Shown here: piece after piece, positions 10,963-22,915 of the stretch | How the letters are laid out: each line of letters begins with the position of its first letter | How positions within the stretch are numbered: position 1 is the first letter of the stretch | Origin: Calocera cornea HHB12733 | Lineage: Eukaryota; Basidiomycota; Dacrymycetes; Dacrymycetales; Dacrymycetaceae | Reading direction: 5' to 3' | Assembly (NCBI GenBank): GCA_001632435.1 | Contig: KV424080.1 | Span: 1-64,000, forward strand | DNA length: 64,000 nucleotides | The notes under the pieces: generated by a model | What the model was told of the DNA's origin: nothing | The model's input: the letters and a program-made list of their open reading frames with translations, nothing else | The model's database searches: none | Position numbers and translations under genes: made by a program

Positions 10963-12808
10963 TTAAGCAACTGGCTCGTAGGTCGGCAGTTCCAGATCTT
11001 CATTCTCCGCTCTGTACTCGTTCCGCAAGCGCTGATTGAGGATGCCGACGAGCTCCTGCGTAGATGCGGTAGTGATGTCGGGTCTGTCCGACGATGGATC
11101 CCGAGATGGTGGTGGAAGGGTACTGGAAGGTACAGAGTTGGTTTCTGCTGTTGCCCTCCCGGTCGGCTGCAAATGAGCAGTATGCCGGTCCCTGTCGGCC
11201 TTGCCGTCTCGGCGACCTGTTCTGGCTGTAACGAGAGGCAGGGATCTAGTTGAGGCGGTTTGCGCCATCGGAGTTGATGCGCCTTCGTATGCCTCCGGCG
11301 TCGACTGACCCCGAACCCCTTGTATGGGGCTGTAGACAGTCTGAAGCATCGGGTACGGGGTCACCTCGGTGAGAGAGTCGAGCATGGGATCGATCTCCGT
11401 CCTCTCTGGGCTGGTCGGTCGTGTATGTCGTCGCCGCCAGAAGATCAGCCATAAGATGAAAGCTGCGATGCACAGCGCTGCTACCCCACCCACTACACCA
11501 CCGACAATTGGTCCAGTCGAGGACGATCTGCCACTTGATCCCGGGCTGGGAGATGTACTGTTGCCCGCTCCACCAGCAGATGAGAGAGTCGGCGTCGTCT
11601 TCGTCAGGATCAACCCGTCGACAGCTACACACGGGTAGAAGTCGGGACCAACAGGTTGCTGAGCATTTGGTGCCGCTTGATCGTAGTTGATCAAAGTAAT
11701 CGTGTGTTCTGTGGTTGGGTCCAGTGCGCCTTGGAAGAAGAGCACTTGTTGTGACTCGCGCCAGAGATCAGATCCGTTGTACGAGTACGACCGGCTATCC
11801 AATTGGATGGTGTACGGGCCCATATTCAAATTAAGCATTCCTAGCAATTGTACAGCTGAGGAGCCTGCTCAGACAGTCAGTAAGCAAGACAGCTCTCCCC
11901 AATCTGGGAACACTGAACTCTCACCATCAAATGTATAGCTCGCGGTGTAGGAGGGACCATATGAGCACATCCAATGTCGTGTCGTGTTGTAATCACCGAC
12001 GGCATAGTTACTGGAAGTGTTTGAGAGGGAATTGGAGAATATCCAGACACCTTCCGGTTCATAGCTCCATCCGGGATCGCTGTCGTCAATGCGCTGCTCC
12101 ACCGGGTTGGTACTGCACCTTTCGTCAGAAACTGCTTTTGCTCAGGGGAGGAATAATGTTACCCATTCACCCCTACTGTAACAAGTCCTCCATAGAAAAG
12201 GAAGTCAGGATTGTCCTGAGCGTTAACCCGAACGGTAGCCGTGTGATTGCCGTATGTCAGCCCATCCGCATAAGCCATAATTTGGCCGCCGGAATGGGCA
12301 CATGCTGGATCCGTTGCGGGTCCAGTCGTAGAAACCGGGCTATCATCCACAACGAAGGTAAAGGACGAGCCAATAGAGGTGAGACACAGGTACACTGCGG
12401 TTCCTATTTTAGGATGAGCGAGTTAGTGCTTGGAACGGATGAAAACTCCGTCACCTTCGAAGTGCATGGTTACATTGGCCCCGTCGTGAAAGGTTTCCCG
12501 AAGGGGAACACCAGTACCCACGTTGTTCACGCCTGGTTTGGGCCAAGTGCCGATGTCGGAGAAGCTTGTACGCCATCCCTATTGCAACCCGTTAGAACTG
12601 CTCCGCCCAGATACTCGACAGGCGAGGTTGCTTAGAGACGCACTCCGTCCGGATCACCGTCAAGCGCATACCATCCATTCTGAAACGGTTCGTAGCTATA
12701 CGACGGAGTACAATCAGATCAATGACAAATCACCAAGCAAGTGACAGACATGAACGTTGGGCTGGAGCTGTTAAGGGAGATGTTGTATGCCGCGAACGAG
12801 GAGGCCAT
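10963..12808 (-). CDS. TM-PY family single-pass membrane protein, copy C
   Basis: Start MASSFAAYNISLNSSSPTF at 12808. The first donor splits the codon after PTF and joins to IYEPFQNGWYALDGDP. Next come WRTSFSDIGTWPKPGVNNVG, PLRETFHDGANVTMHFEG, the FTFVVDDSP...YGNHTATVRV...YGGLVTVGVNG block, and then DDSDPGWSYEP...HWMCSYGPSYTASYTF. The last long exon (from about 11870 to 10963) has QLLGMLNLNMGPYTIQLD, DLWRESQQVLFFQGALDP, the membrane helix GGVVGGVAALCIAAFILWLI with RRR behind it, and a Ser/Pro/Thr-rich tail. The tail ends in ILNQRLRNEYRAENED then LPTY plus four residues. Closest to copy D, its tandem neighbour. Two Cys pairs look conserved across copies. Function unknown. Confidence 0.88.
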
Positions 12809-13339
12809 TTTGTCGCGTGCCGTGATGCCGAATGTACGACGCGACTAGTCACGTGCGGGAAGCTGGCGGCAGCAGATCTGCCGTTGATGGTCTCAGATAC
12901 TGGGGGAGGATGCAGAAGGAAATGAAAGCAGAGTCTACAGCCAGTGAGAGAGAAAGCGAGGAGGGGGCGGAGGGTCGATCAGCGAAAGTGCGGTGGAATA
13001 ATAAGAAGACTATCTATCATCAATTGGTCCGCCTGTGTCGGCATCGTCTCCAGCAACCATGAGGACGGTGCGGAAGCATTACCGCTTCTGTAACAACGAA
13101 TTATCGAGGTTACCGCGTCGCGTCGGGCAAAGTAGGGATCAGGTATCATAAACGATGGACAAGGATGCGAAGCAGCATACCCAAACAGCATAAAAAAGTC
13201 CTATTGATACAAGACGAAGACAGTTGTTCATAGGCAAAGCATCGGACATATGACGTAAGCACGCGAGGCACTTTCTGCTGGGCGTGTGCGCAGAAACGAA
13301 AATTTGCCTACACGAAATGTGATAGTAGCAGCTGGAGCC
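12809..13339. other. Intergenic between TM-PY copies C and D
   Basis: Promoter side of copy C and 3' side of copy D. No gene seen. A GACGTAAGC-type block near 13251 resembles the downstream blocks of copies A and B. Confidence 0.45.
12850..12855 (-). promoter_or_regulatory. CACGTG (E-box) upstream of TM-PY copy C
   Basis: TCACGTGCGGGAAGC lies 42 bp before the copy C start. Copy D has TCACGTGCGAGGAAGC 29 bp before its start. A bHLH site is a plausible reading; the conservation may only reflect recent duplication. Confidence 0.35.
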
Positions 13340-15248
13340 TTACTCGACCGGCTCATAGCTTGGCGGCTCCAAGTAGTCCTCATTCTCCGCTCGGTACTCG
13401 TTCCGCAAACGCTGATTCAGGATGCTGACGAGCACCTGGGTAGACGCGCCAGTGATGTCAGGTCTCTCGGACGATGGGTCTTGGGATGGTGCTTGATTGG
13501 TACTGGCAGACACAGGGCTGGTTTGCGTAGATGGGATGAATTGTGAGGACCAAGGCTGTGAGGTGATAGCTGATCGATCGGTTGCAGATTTGTCAGCTTG
13601 GCGAGCAGGTCCTCGTCTGGCAGTAGCGAAAGGCGAGGAGTTGGTTGATATCGTTGGTCCCATCGGACTGGTCGCGTTTGTAGTGTCCTCCTGCTTCTCA
13701 TCCTGTGCCTCTCGTGTGCTATCTTCTGTCGGCAACGGTCCGTAATCAGAGTGAGGCAAGATGTAGGGCGTCACCTCCGTCGGAGGGACATTAGGTCTTG
13801 GATTGATCTCAGCCATTCCTGAGGCGGTTCGGACAATGCGTCGTTTCCGCCTGAGGAAAAGCCAGAGGATGAATGCGGCGATGCAGAGTGCTGCCACACC
13901 ACCCACTACAGCACCTGCAATGGCTCCAGTCGAGGACGATCCACTATTTGATCCAGCCGTAGTCGAGCTGCCACTACCAGACCCAGATCCTGGAGACGTA
14001 CCCGAGCCAGGGGTGGAAGACGTGCTATTGCCAGCGCCGGCACCAGATACAACCTTCGGTGTGGTCTTGGTTAGTACCAATTCGTCGACAGTTGCGCACG
14101 GATAGAAGTCCGGTCCAACAGGCTGTTGGGCATCTGGTGCCGCTTGGTCGTAGTTAATCAAGGTGATCGTGTACTCTTTCGTCGGGTCTAGCGCGCCTCT
14201 GTAGAAAAGCACTTGCTGCGACTCCCGCCAGAGATCAGACCCATTGTACACGTATGACTGGCCGTCCAGTTGAACAGTATAAGGGCCGATGTTGAGATTA
14301 AGCATGCCCAATAATTGGACAGCAGAGGAGCCTGGTGGGATATGCGATCAAGACGGTTTTCTGCAACCTGTGGGCCTAGACATCTCACCATTGAAGGTAT
14401 AGCTTGCGGTGTAGGAGGGCCCATACGAGCACATCCAATGCCGCGTTGCGTTATAATCGCCCACAGTATCATTGCTAGAAGGACTGGAGTAGATCCAGAC
14501 GCCATCTGGCTCGTAAATCCATCCCGGGTCATCGTCGTCGATCCGCTGCTCGACGGGCGCGGTACTGCGTCTTCTCGTCAGCCCATTTCTTCTCCGAGGT
14601 AAAAGGCATCTCACCCATTCAGTCCAACCGTGACGATACCTCCATAGAAGCTGAAGTCCGCATTCCCTTGAGAGTTGACGCGAACGGTAGCAGTGTGGTT
14701 GCCGTAAGGGAGCCCGTTCGCACATACAATCACCTGACCTCCAGATTGGCCGCATACAGCCTCAGTTGCCGGGCCAGTCGTTGAGATCGGACTGTCGTCC
14801 ACGGTAAACGTGAAGGAGGAGCCAACGGCAGTGAGACACAGGTACACCGCTGTGCCTGTTTCATGATGAGCGAGCTGAAGCCAGTACCGTAGTGGGAGGA
14901 AGACCCACCTTCAAACTGCATGGTGACAGTTGCTCCGTCGAGGTATGTCTCTCGAAGAGGCACACCAGTGCCTACGTTATCCAGACCCGGATTTGGCCAA
15001 TCGGTGATGTTGGAGAAGCTCGAGCGCCAGCCCTGTTGATACCGGGCCGTCAATGCCGTATACATCACGGTTGAAGGTGGACACGGACTCCTTGCGGATC
15101 ACCATCAAGCGCGTACCATCCATCCCGAAATGGTGCATAGCTATGTGAATGAGATCATGTGCTTATCGAAGCGCGTTATGAGAGGGACAAACATGAACGT
15201 TGGGCTGGAGCTGGTAAGGGAGATATTATACGGGGCGAGCGAGGCCAT
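13340..15248 (-). CDS. TM-PY family single-pass membrane protein, copy D
   Basis: Start MASLAPYNISLTSSSPTF at 15248. The first intron (donor GTTTGT, end ATAG) joins to IYAPFRDG. Then WRSSFSNITDWPNPGLDNVG, PLRETYLDGATVTMQFEG, SFTFTVDDSP...YGNHTATVRV...FYGGIVTVGLNG, DDDDPGWIYEPDGVW and HWMCSYGPSYTASYTFNG. The last exon 13340-14332 holds SSAVQLLGMLNLNIGPYTVQ, DLWRESQQVLFYRGALDP, LVLTKT, a Ser/Gly spacer, and the helix GAIAGAVVGGVAALCIAAFI followed by LRRKRR. The tail ends in SILNQRLRNEYRAENED, then PPSY plus four residues. The two extracellular halves resemble each other (strand, YTVQLD or FTFTVDD, then YTITLINYD or HTATVRVN), suggesting an internal domain duplication. No N-terminal signal peptide is seen. 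Confidence 0.9.
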
Positions 15249-15924
15249 TTAGCTGTTTGGCGCCAAGCAGATCAATCACGTGCGAGGAAGCCGACGGAAG
15301 CGGTTTGCGCGCTGATCGTCCCGACAATGAAAAGCGATGCTGCTGGCACACCAAAGGCACGTCTGCAACACAACAAGCTTTGAGAGGCTTCGAGTCAGCA
15401 ATGCAGACGGTCAAGCTTGTGATGGTACGTGGTGGGAGGAAGCAAGCCTGACTCGATGGGTACACCGTGTGGGTTGAGTGGAGCAGGAAGGTGTCGTATC
15501 ATTAATGAACGTTTGATCCGCGGGTGTCGGCATCGCTTTGTAGCGCATTCCCACGAGCGACCATGCGGACCGGAGGGAACATGCATGCAGATTTGACGAT
15601 AGCCTTGCTTAGCCTCGCTGTGCATCAGAATGCGCCTGGAAGACAACAACAGCGACCATCTGATGTTCCAGCGATGTATGCCCGTTCCCGACACCAGACG
15701 CTTGAATGGTCGCAGTGTCCCATTCCAAAGCTCGACCGACCCTTACTTAATATCAGAAGACCCAAGTAGCATTGGAAACTACTAGTGATACAAGACAAGA
15801 GATATTTGTTCCTTCGCAGAACTTGGATGGACAGAGATAACGTAAGCGCTCTTGGCGTTTTCCGCCAGATGTGCTTTTTACATGGAATGGTGGAAGAAGA
15901 TCGACTCCGGTGGGGTTGTTCCAC
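15249..15924. other. Intergenic, no gene recognised
   Basis: Contains the promoter of TM-PY copy D with CACGTG at 15277-15282, and the 3' side of the sugar transporter. Overlapping short frames on both strands are unsupported. Confidence 0.5.
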
Positions 15925-17978
15925 CTACACCTTGGAGCTATGGATGGTCTTCTCGTCGACCTCGTCGAAGTTGTACAGCGGCTCGAGCTTGGCAGTGCGG
16001 CGCCAGAAGACGTAGCGATTGATGAAGTAGGGGAGGGACTTGCGGAGCTGGTAGTGGACGTGCGTCCGTGTGGGCACGGCGAAGACGTAGTCGAGCTCCT
16101 CCAGGGTGCGCTCCTTCGTCTCGGGGACGAGGAAAAAGATCATGACGAAGGCGATCATGTTAAGTCCAGCATAGAAGCCGAACGCGCCGGTAACCGTCAT
16201 TGCGCCGACCATGCGGGGGAAGGTGAGGGAGAGGACGGCGGCCCAGAAGAGGCAGGTCGCGACGGCCCAGGACATGCCCATCTCGCGGTGGGAGAGGGGG
16301 AAGACCTCGGCCGAGTACGTGAAGGGGACGGGGCCCTCGCCGGGGGAGTAGAACGCCGCGAAAATGAAAATGAAGAGCGCGACAAGCGGGATCTTGGCTG
16401 GGTTGCCAAGCGGGATCAGGAAGCACAGGCCGGATGCGAGTAGGGACCAGGCCATGTTGGGGAAGGTGGAGAGGAGCAGGTTGCGCCTGCCGAAGGTATC
16501 GATCGTCCATACTGCCGGGAAGGCAAAGACCCAGTTGACTAGACCAAAGCCGAAGGAGGCGAGCAGCGCGGACTTCTCACTGTACCCGCCCAGGACGAAG
16601 ACGGTCGAGGAGTAGAAGGCGATGATGTTGATACCGCACATCTGCTGGGCGAGCATAACGACGAACGAGGCGAGGGTGGCGCGGCGGATGCGGGGGACAG
16701 TGAAGAGCTCGATGGCGCGGGAGAAGTAGGTCGAGCCGTGGAGGAGGTCGCGCTCGGCCTCGAGCTGCGAGTGGATGTAGAAGAGGTCGCGTGCGGCCTG
16801 CAGCTCAGAGTTGCGCAGGCGGCACAGAGAGCGGTACGCATCGTGGTACCGGCCCTTCTTGAGGTACCAGCGGGGGGACTCGGGGCAGAAGTAGACGCCG
16901 ATGAGCAGCGGCACGGCGGGGAGGAAGGCTGAGCCGAACTGAAGGCGCCAGGCGATATCGCCGACCTGGTAGAGGATAAGGTTGGCGCATACGCCGCTGT
17001 ACATAGGTTAGCCGAGAGCTCGTGTTTCGGCGGGATATATGCGCTCACAGGAAGATACCGAAAGCGGTCCACATCTGCCAGCTCATCACAAGCCCGCCGC
17101 GGATAGATGCGGGTGTGTTCTCAGCCGCGAAGACAGGGACGGTCGAGGCCTTTGCACCCATACCCAGGCCGAGCAGCAAGCGGCAGATGAACAGCTGATA
17201 CCATGTTTGCGCGCAGGCGGAGCCGATAACGGGGAGGATACAGAAGATGGCGCAGATGAAGATGGCCCCGCGCCGCCCGAAGAGGTTGTTGAGCGGGTCG
17301 GAGAGCCAGCAGCCGCAGAGGGAGGCGCCGACTATGGGCGGTTGGGGTAAGGAAACTGTATGGGCTGGCAGGAAGGGGGAGGGACGTACTGTAAGGACCG
17401 GAGTTGATGAGACCGACAAGCCACTGGTTGGTCGCTGCGACCGCCGGGTCAGGGTCGGCGTCGTTGATGCCCAACGCGACGGGGAAGCTGAGGTTCGCGC
17501 CGTTGGAGCCTTCCTGATCCCAACCTCTATTTTGCGCGTAAAGTTAGCAAGCGCAGTATCAGATAAGTATACAGGGTTCGACGCACTGGACGGCCGCGCC
17601 GATGGAGCAGAGGATGATGGTGAAGTAGAGGGCTGCAGGCTGATGCCACTTGTGCGTGCGCTCGCGGGTGATAACCTCCCTATCTGCCCCATCGAGCTCG
17701 GCGATGCTGTCGAAACCGGAGGGGTTCTGGGCGACCAGCGCGCCCTTGATGAGGAAGTCGGTCTTGTCCTGCATGTCGTGCTCGACACAGAAGTCGCGCG
17801 CAATCTCGACGAGCTCGTCGTGCGGGATGCCATGTAGCGGGTTTTGCACGCGCGCCTGGATGTTGTTGTCCAGCGTTACCTCCCGGTGCAGGTGGTGCAG
17901 CGGGTGCTGTGCGTGCTGCGTCTCAGGCTTCTCGATCGGGTACGTGTCCTCGCGGACCTCGGTGGGGACGTCGGACAT
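15925..17978 (-). CDS. MFS sugar transporter (sugar porter family), 627 aa
   Basis: Four exons on the minus strand (17587-17978, 17390-17526, 17049-17331, 15925-16996) join in phase. The first 100 or so residues are cytosolic, with [19 protein letters not shown], as in fungal transporters of this branch. Family marks follow: [15 protein letters not shown] after TM1, [20 protein letters not shown] between TM2 and TM3, [30 protein letters not shown] before the central loop, [14 protein letters not shown] in TM7, [28 protein letters not shown] and [15 protein letters not shown] after TM12. It should take up a hexose or polyol by proton symport at the plasma membrane; the substrate cannot be read. 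The length exceeds the usual 500-550 because of the N-terminal extension. Confidence 0.93.
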
Positions 17979-19764
17979 GATGGGCGTGTTACAGTAGCAG
18001 TGGCTGTCCTGGCGGGGTCGCTGGTCGTAAGCAGCGTATTAAGTACCGTAGGGGTCGAGGGACCGGGCGGGGGGAACGGGTGGAGGGGGAGGGGGAGAAG
18101 GAGAAGGAGGGCGGATGCGGAGAAGAGAGGGGAATGCGTGGAGCTTATATACACCGGCGGCGTGGGTTCGCGAGTGTATCGCAGCCCACGAGACAGGCGA
18201 GACAAGCCCCGGCCGGGGAAGACAAGAGAGTTATCGTGCGGCCGTTCGGGCATCCGAGTGCCAGTGAATGCAGAGAGAGGCGTGTGAAGGGCCGTGACGA
18301 GGAGGAGCACATGCTCATCCCCGCTTTCGGGCGTCCTTGCATTCCCCCGTCCGCTGATGCACCGCCGGAGAGCGGTAGTGATACAGCTCATGATCCTTCC
18401 GTGGTAGGAGGTCATGCCAGCCAGCGACATCCACATCCTCTCCTGGCTGCCCCTGCTGTCCCGTACCCCACCCCCGCCCCCACTCCCCACCGCAAGCATT
18501 CCGGAGCAGCCACACGTCCAGCAAGCAAGTTTTCCATCCCAGTTTAGTCAGATCTCTCCCGTAAGACCGGCATTCCCCCAGGCGAAGCTGTGCCCAAATG
18601 CGCAATGCATTCTTGCGCTCGCAGCGTGTGGGCTTCGCAGAGCGAGCGCATACACCAGGAATGGAAGGGATGACGCCGGTTCGTGTCTTCGGGCGCTTCG
18701 CGAAGCCCCCGCGGGACCCCTGCGGAGGCAGAGATGCGCCGGCCAGCACATGTCGCGTGCAGCGCGCCGACGTGTGCCGAGCCCGTCTTCCCCCGCCGCC
18801 GGCCTTCTCTCCATCCCCTGTTCGTCCGCTCGCCCGCGGAGGTGGATGCCTCCGCCGGGAAACGACGTCACTGCCCACAAACCGTTGTTTCGCACCTCCC
18901 GCCGTCGATGCAGAAATCAATGGCACACCAACAGCTTGCACAGCAGATTGCCCGACCGGCATTCGCCCGCATCTCGCATCTGCATACATCTATGACCGCT
19001 GTGCTGTACACCAACTACTCCGGTGACAGTTGATCCACTTCAATGTCAATTCAAGTCTGCCCCACCCCACCCAGCGACCGTGCATAAGTAATCGTACTCG
19101 TGACCGGAACCGTAATCGATAGCGGCCTGCCGCACACCTCGCATATCCCATCACCAACGAGCCCAGTGAGTGCAGCATCATCGCTCGCAACTCAAGCTGC
19201 ACATGCGCAGCAAACATGAAATTATTCACTTACACGCTTCTCGTCACCAAGCGACCACCCGATGTCTTCCCATATCCCAAGAAATACTTCTGCGGTCCAT
19301 ACATTTCCGCTCGCTTAACGCCGGTTGTCGGTTGCCTAAAGAAGCGGGCCCTCCAGCGCCTCCGGGCTTACGCGACCCCCGCCCGTGCCCTCCCGCCCTC
19401 CTCCGTACACATGCACACACGCGAGATGGCTTCTGTTTCTGTACCTACCGACGTCTCCCCATCGGGGCTGGGCGGGAGAGCGGGTGCCTTGTCTTCTTGA
19501 TGCAGGCACGAGAGTCGCTTCGTCGACCCATCCCAGCCTCTCCCATCCCAGGCTGCCGTCGTGCCCTCGAAGCTCAAAGTCGTCTACTAGTGTCGAACCC
19601 TTGCGAGCCAAGTTTGATCTTGTTTCCCGTTGCCTAAGAGGCGAACACCCTCTCGCAAGATGCAGAGTGACAGTCGTAGCCCCCCATTGATCCACACAAG
19701 TTGCATATCAAAGCGATGCTCAAAGTACAGCGCTACAGCAGTCTTGCAGGCTATACATGTCTCT
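17979..19764. other. Intergenic, GC-rich; promoter side of the sugar transporter
   Basis: The transporter promoter occupies the left part: G-rich runs near 18062-18110 and the palindrome CCCCGGCCGGGG at 18207-18218, which contains SYGGRG-like cores of the Mig1/CreA type (weak support). The rest has long overlapping frames on both strands without family resemblance, as expected in GC-rich DNA. Confidence 0.5.
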
Positions 19765-20725
19765 TTATAGCTCTTCCATGTGCCGTGCATATCGGCGGAA
19801 GTGCAGCTTCGCTCCGGCATCATCGATCGCCTTCATGTCAACATCGCTCAGCTTCCGCAAGAAGTATGCACCCAAGTACTCTTTCAAGCGCTCGTCCTTT
19901 GTAGTCGTCCTATCCATGTATGAGATTGATGCCGCAGGAAACTGGGCAACTGTACTCACGTAACGTCAACAATGCCCTTCTGCTCTTGCCACTTGAGCAA
20001 CACCTGGCCCTCCGTTCCACCGATCTTCTTTGCGATCTCCTGGAGCACGGGCGTGACTGGACCGTCCGCCTTCAACGTGATAGGTATCATGCCGCCGAAC
20101 GACTCAGTGAGGATGCTGTTCTCTTCCTGCAGCTTGAGCAGCGGTAGGAGCTGCTTCTGGACGTAGGGGTGGAATCTGTCGTACATGTGGGTTAGTACAA
20201 TCCTGGCTCATACAATGGGAAGAAGACCCACTCGATCTGGTTGACCACCGGCTTATACTTTGCTACCCTGAGAACTCGCTCAAGATCTCTGATGCGGAAG
20301 TTGGACACGCCGATACTCCTGACAAGCCCCGCGTCCTTGACCGCCTCCATTTCCTTCCACACTTCCTCCAGCTGGCCGGGGGCCTCGAAGGATATTGGCG
20401 AGTGGATGAGAAATAGGTTGACGTACGTGAGCTTCAGCTTCTCCAAGCTGCCCTTGAGGCTCTCGGTGATGGTCTGTCCCGGCTCGAGCTTGTAGATCTT
20501 GGTGTTCACGAAGAGCTTCTCGCGCGGCACGCCCGACTGGGCAATCGCCTCACCCACGCTCTCCTCGTTCAAGTACATTTGCGCAGCATCGATATGCGTG
20601 TAGTTGGCCTTGATCGCAGACAGCACGGCTTGGGAGGCATCCTTCTTATAGAACGCAGTGCCGCTGCCGAATGCCAGCTGGGGGATGGTGTGCCCGTCGA
20701 GGAGCTTGTACTCGGGGACGGACAT
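19765..20725 (-). CDS. Aldo/keto reductase 1
   Basis: Three exons starting MSVPEYKLLDGHTIPQLAF at 20725. The catalytic tetrad of the AKR family is visible: Asp and Tyr in THIDAAQMYLNEESVGEAI, Lys in LFVNTKIYKL, His in NLFLIHSP. Cofactor and barrel marks are SIGVSNFRIRDLERVL, KPVVNQIE, PVLQEIAKKIGGTEGQVLLK and a C-terminal TTKDERLKEYLGAY. The first intron splits the Glu of NQIE (GTGGGT...CTAAC...CAG); the second splits a Thr in the VDVTTTTKDER run. It should reduce aldehydes or ketones with NADPH in the cytosol. Start choice: the open frame continues upstream, but homology to the tandem copy begins at MSVP. It is the downstream partner of aldo/keto reductase 2, same strand. Confidence 0.92.
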
Positions 20726-21251
20726 GGTCAGCGATAGTATCGTGGAGGTGAGTGTGAGCGGCTGAACAGTGCAAGATCTCGGCCTTGATATGCGTCTGGA
20801 GACATCGCCGAGATGGCACTGCGGGGCATCGAGAAGGCTGGAGAGCATCGACGTCGAGGAATGTGCGTGTGCAGCATCGGTGCCCCACGCGTCGGCGTCG
20901 GCGACGAGGACCCCGACGAGCCGAACGGTCTCGTCGGTCGACAGCCACGTCAAGCAAGTCGGGCTTGTAGTCCATGACGACGTCCATGGCAAGCACTTGC
21001 AGGGTTATGTGTCGGCCGCGCACCATCTAGGGACGCCGAAATCCTGCGGAGATCGTCCTGATGCACAACTGCGATTTGGCCGCGCTCGTCGCGGTTGGCA
21101 GACCCCGGTGAGCCGCAGCCACTGTACGATTGCTTGACCTCGAGTTTAGGTAACAACCGACACCGTACGACGAAACGCCGATGTTCCTTCCCATTTCTCT
21201 AGTAAATAGATACAACGATCACAACATCATCTTGTTCATCACAACCGCTCC
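20726..21251. other. Intergenic between the two aldo/keto reductases
   Basis: Promoter side of aldo/keto reductase 1. A block GGAGAGCATCGACGTCGAGG (20840-20859) recurs upstream of copy 2 (22343-22362) and of the dead copy (22895-22914). Confidence 0.55.
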
Positions 21252-22216
21252 TCACAGCTCATCCATATGGCGAGCGAAGTGGCGCGAGTGGAGCTTCGCG
21301 CCAGCAGTGTCGATCGCAGTGATGTCGGCCTCGCTCAGGTTGGGCAAAGAGTATGCGCCGAGGTACTCTTTCAAGCGCTCTTCCTTGGTGGTCGTCCTAT
21401 CCGATGACGCATTAGTTGTTGAATTCAGATGCGAGGTGCAACGTTACTCACGTAACATCGATAATGCCCTTCTGCTCCTGCCACTTGAGCAACACCTGTC
21501 CTGGCGTCCCACCAATCTTCTTGGCGATCTCGTCAAGCACGGGGGTGAGCGGGCCCTCAGGTCGCTTCGTGATCGGTGTAAGCCCTCCGAATGACTCGGT
21601 GAGAATTCCATGCTGCTCCTGCAGCTTGAGAAGCGGCAGAAGTTGCTTGTAGACGTAAGGGTGGAACCTTTGGTACATACATGTAAGCAATGGCACAAGG
21701 TTTGACGGAGCAAACAGCGCACTCGATCTGGTTGACGACCGGCTTGTACTTCGCGATCTTGAGCACGCGGTCAAAGTCCTTGATGCGGAAGTTGGACACG
21801 CCGATGCTCTTGGTGAGCCCCAGGTCCTTCACTTCCTCCAACCCCTTCCACACCTCCTCGAGTCGGCCCGGCGCCTCGAAGCCCGTCGGGGAGTGGATGA
21901 GGAACAGGTCCACATATGAGAGCTTAAGTTTGGCCAGACTTCCCTTGATGCTCTCGGTGACGGTCTCGCCTGGGTCGAGCTTGACGACCTTGGTGGTGAC
22001 ATAGAGGGACTCCCTCGGCACGCCAGACTGGGCTATCGCCTCACCGACGCTGTCTTCGTTACCATACACCTGCGCGGCGTCAATGTGCGTGTAGCTCGCC
22101 TTGATCGCCGCGAGGACAGGCTCGACGACGTTCTTCTGATAGAGCGCGGTGCCGGTGCCGAATGCGAGCTGGGGAATCGTCGTCCCGTCGAGCAGCTTGA
22201 ACACGGGGACGGACAT
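21252..22216 (-). CDS. Aldo/keto reductase 2
   Basis: Tandem paralogue of copy 1 with the same three-exon structure. Start MSVPVFKLLDGTTIPQLAFG at 22216, ending SRHFARHMDEL. Tetrad: Asp and Tyr in THIDAAQVYGNEDSVGEAI, Lys in LYVTTKVVKL, His in DLFLIHSP. Also GVSNFRIKDFDRVLKIAKY and VLDEIAKKIGGTPGQVLLK. An in-frame Met 27 codons upstream (22297) would add a hydrophobic leader, but that stretch aligns with the 5' flank of the dead copy, so the shorter start is preferred. Cytosolic NADPH-dependent reductase by family; substrate unknown. Confidence 0.92.
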
Positions 22217-22691
22217 GGCTATCGAGAGCGGTGCGAATGCGAGGATGAACAGGTACAGGAGGCGTATGACGGCCGATGTGGATGCAGGGAGCAGCATTTG
22301 AGATTTTTATATAGAATTGGAGGCATCATTTGTAATCTCGCTGGAGGGCATCGACGTCGACGACATCGGGCGAGCACATCATCCGCGTCGACCAATCACG
22401 CGTCGTCGCCCGCGGCGTGACCATCCCGACGACCCGAAACGTCTTGATCGTAGACAGCTGGCGTGTGAGCCAAGGCGACAACAATCGTGAGAAGCTCTCG
22501 TTCTTGCCTAAGCATCTGCTTTGGTCGTATACGTTGAACTTGCGCAATATTAGCATCACATCCAGTTTCCGTTTGATACACGGGTATCCCAGCAGACACC
22601 TCCAAACGCGAACGGATGCCTGCCGCGTCGCAGGTCCTTGAATTATCAGATCATTCCTATAACGCTCTTTCTCAACGATACTATTGTCGGC
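22217..22691. other. Promoter region of aldo/keto reductase 2
   Basis: TATATAG-like sequence near 22307-22315 (TTTTTATATAGAATT) and the shared block at 22343-22362 lie upstream of the start on the minus strand. No gene seen in the rest. Confidence 0.5.
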
Positions 22692-22915
22692 CTGATAGAG
22701 TACGGTACCTGTACAAAATTCGAGGTGGGGGATCAGAACCTTGTCAGGCAGCTAGAACGCAAGAACGGTCGTGGTTCTTCTTGAAAGCGGAGGACAAGCA
22801 CGCACAACAGGCGTGCAATGCCAAAGGAAGCTGCAGCCAGCAGCATCTGTGCATTCATGTGCACTTGGGGGGATGCATCATTTGTATCGGCACTGGAGGG
22901 CATCGACGTGGACGA
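22692..22915 (-). pseudogene. Aldo/keto reductase relic: N-terminus plus 5' flank only
   Basis: Minus-strand reading of 22751-22692 gives LPDKVLIPHLEFCTGTVLYQ, matching LLDGTTIPQLAFGTGTALYQ of copy 2. The initiator region is out of frame and nothing of the barrel follows. The upstream flank also aligns with copy 2: GCATCATTTGTA at 22875 and GGAGGGCATCGACGTGGACG at 22895-22914. It is a truncated tandem duplicate that kept its promoter. Confidence 0.75.

Noticed and set aside
18414..18995. 193-codon frame and overlapping frames on both strands upstream of the sugar transporter
   Set aside because: No domain, low-complexity Arg/Pro content and mutual overlap on both strands point to GC-rich noncoding DNA.
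22217..22297. Signal peptide for aldo/keto reductase 2 from an upstream Met
   Set aside because: The 27-residue hydrophobic extension has no counterpart in copy 1 and corresponds to 5' flank in the relic, so MSVP is the likely start.
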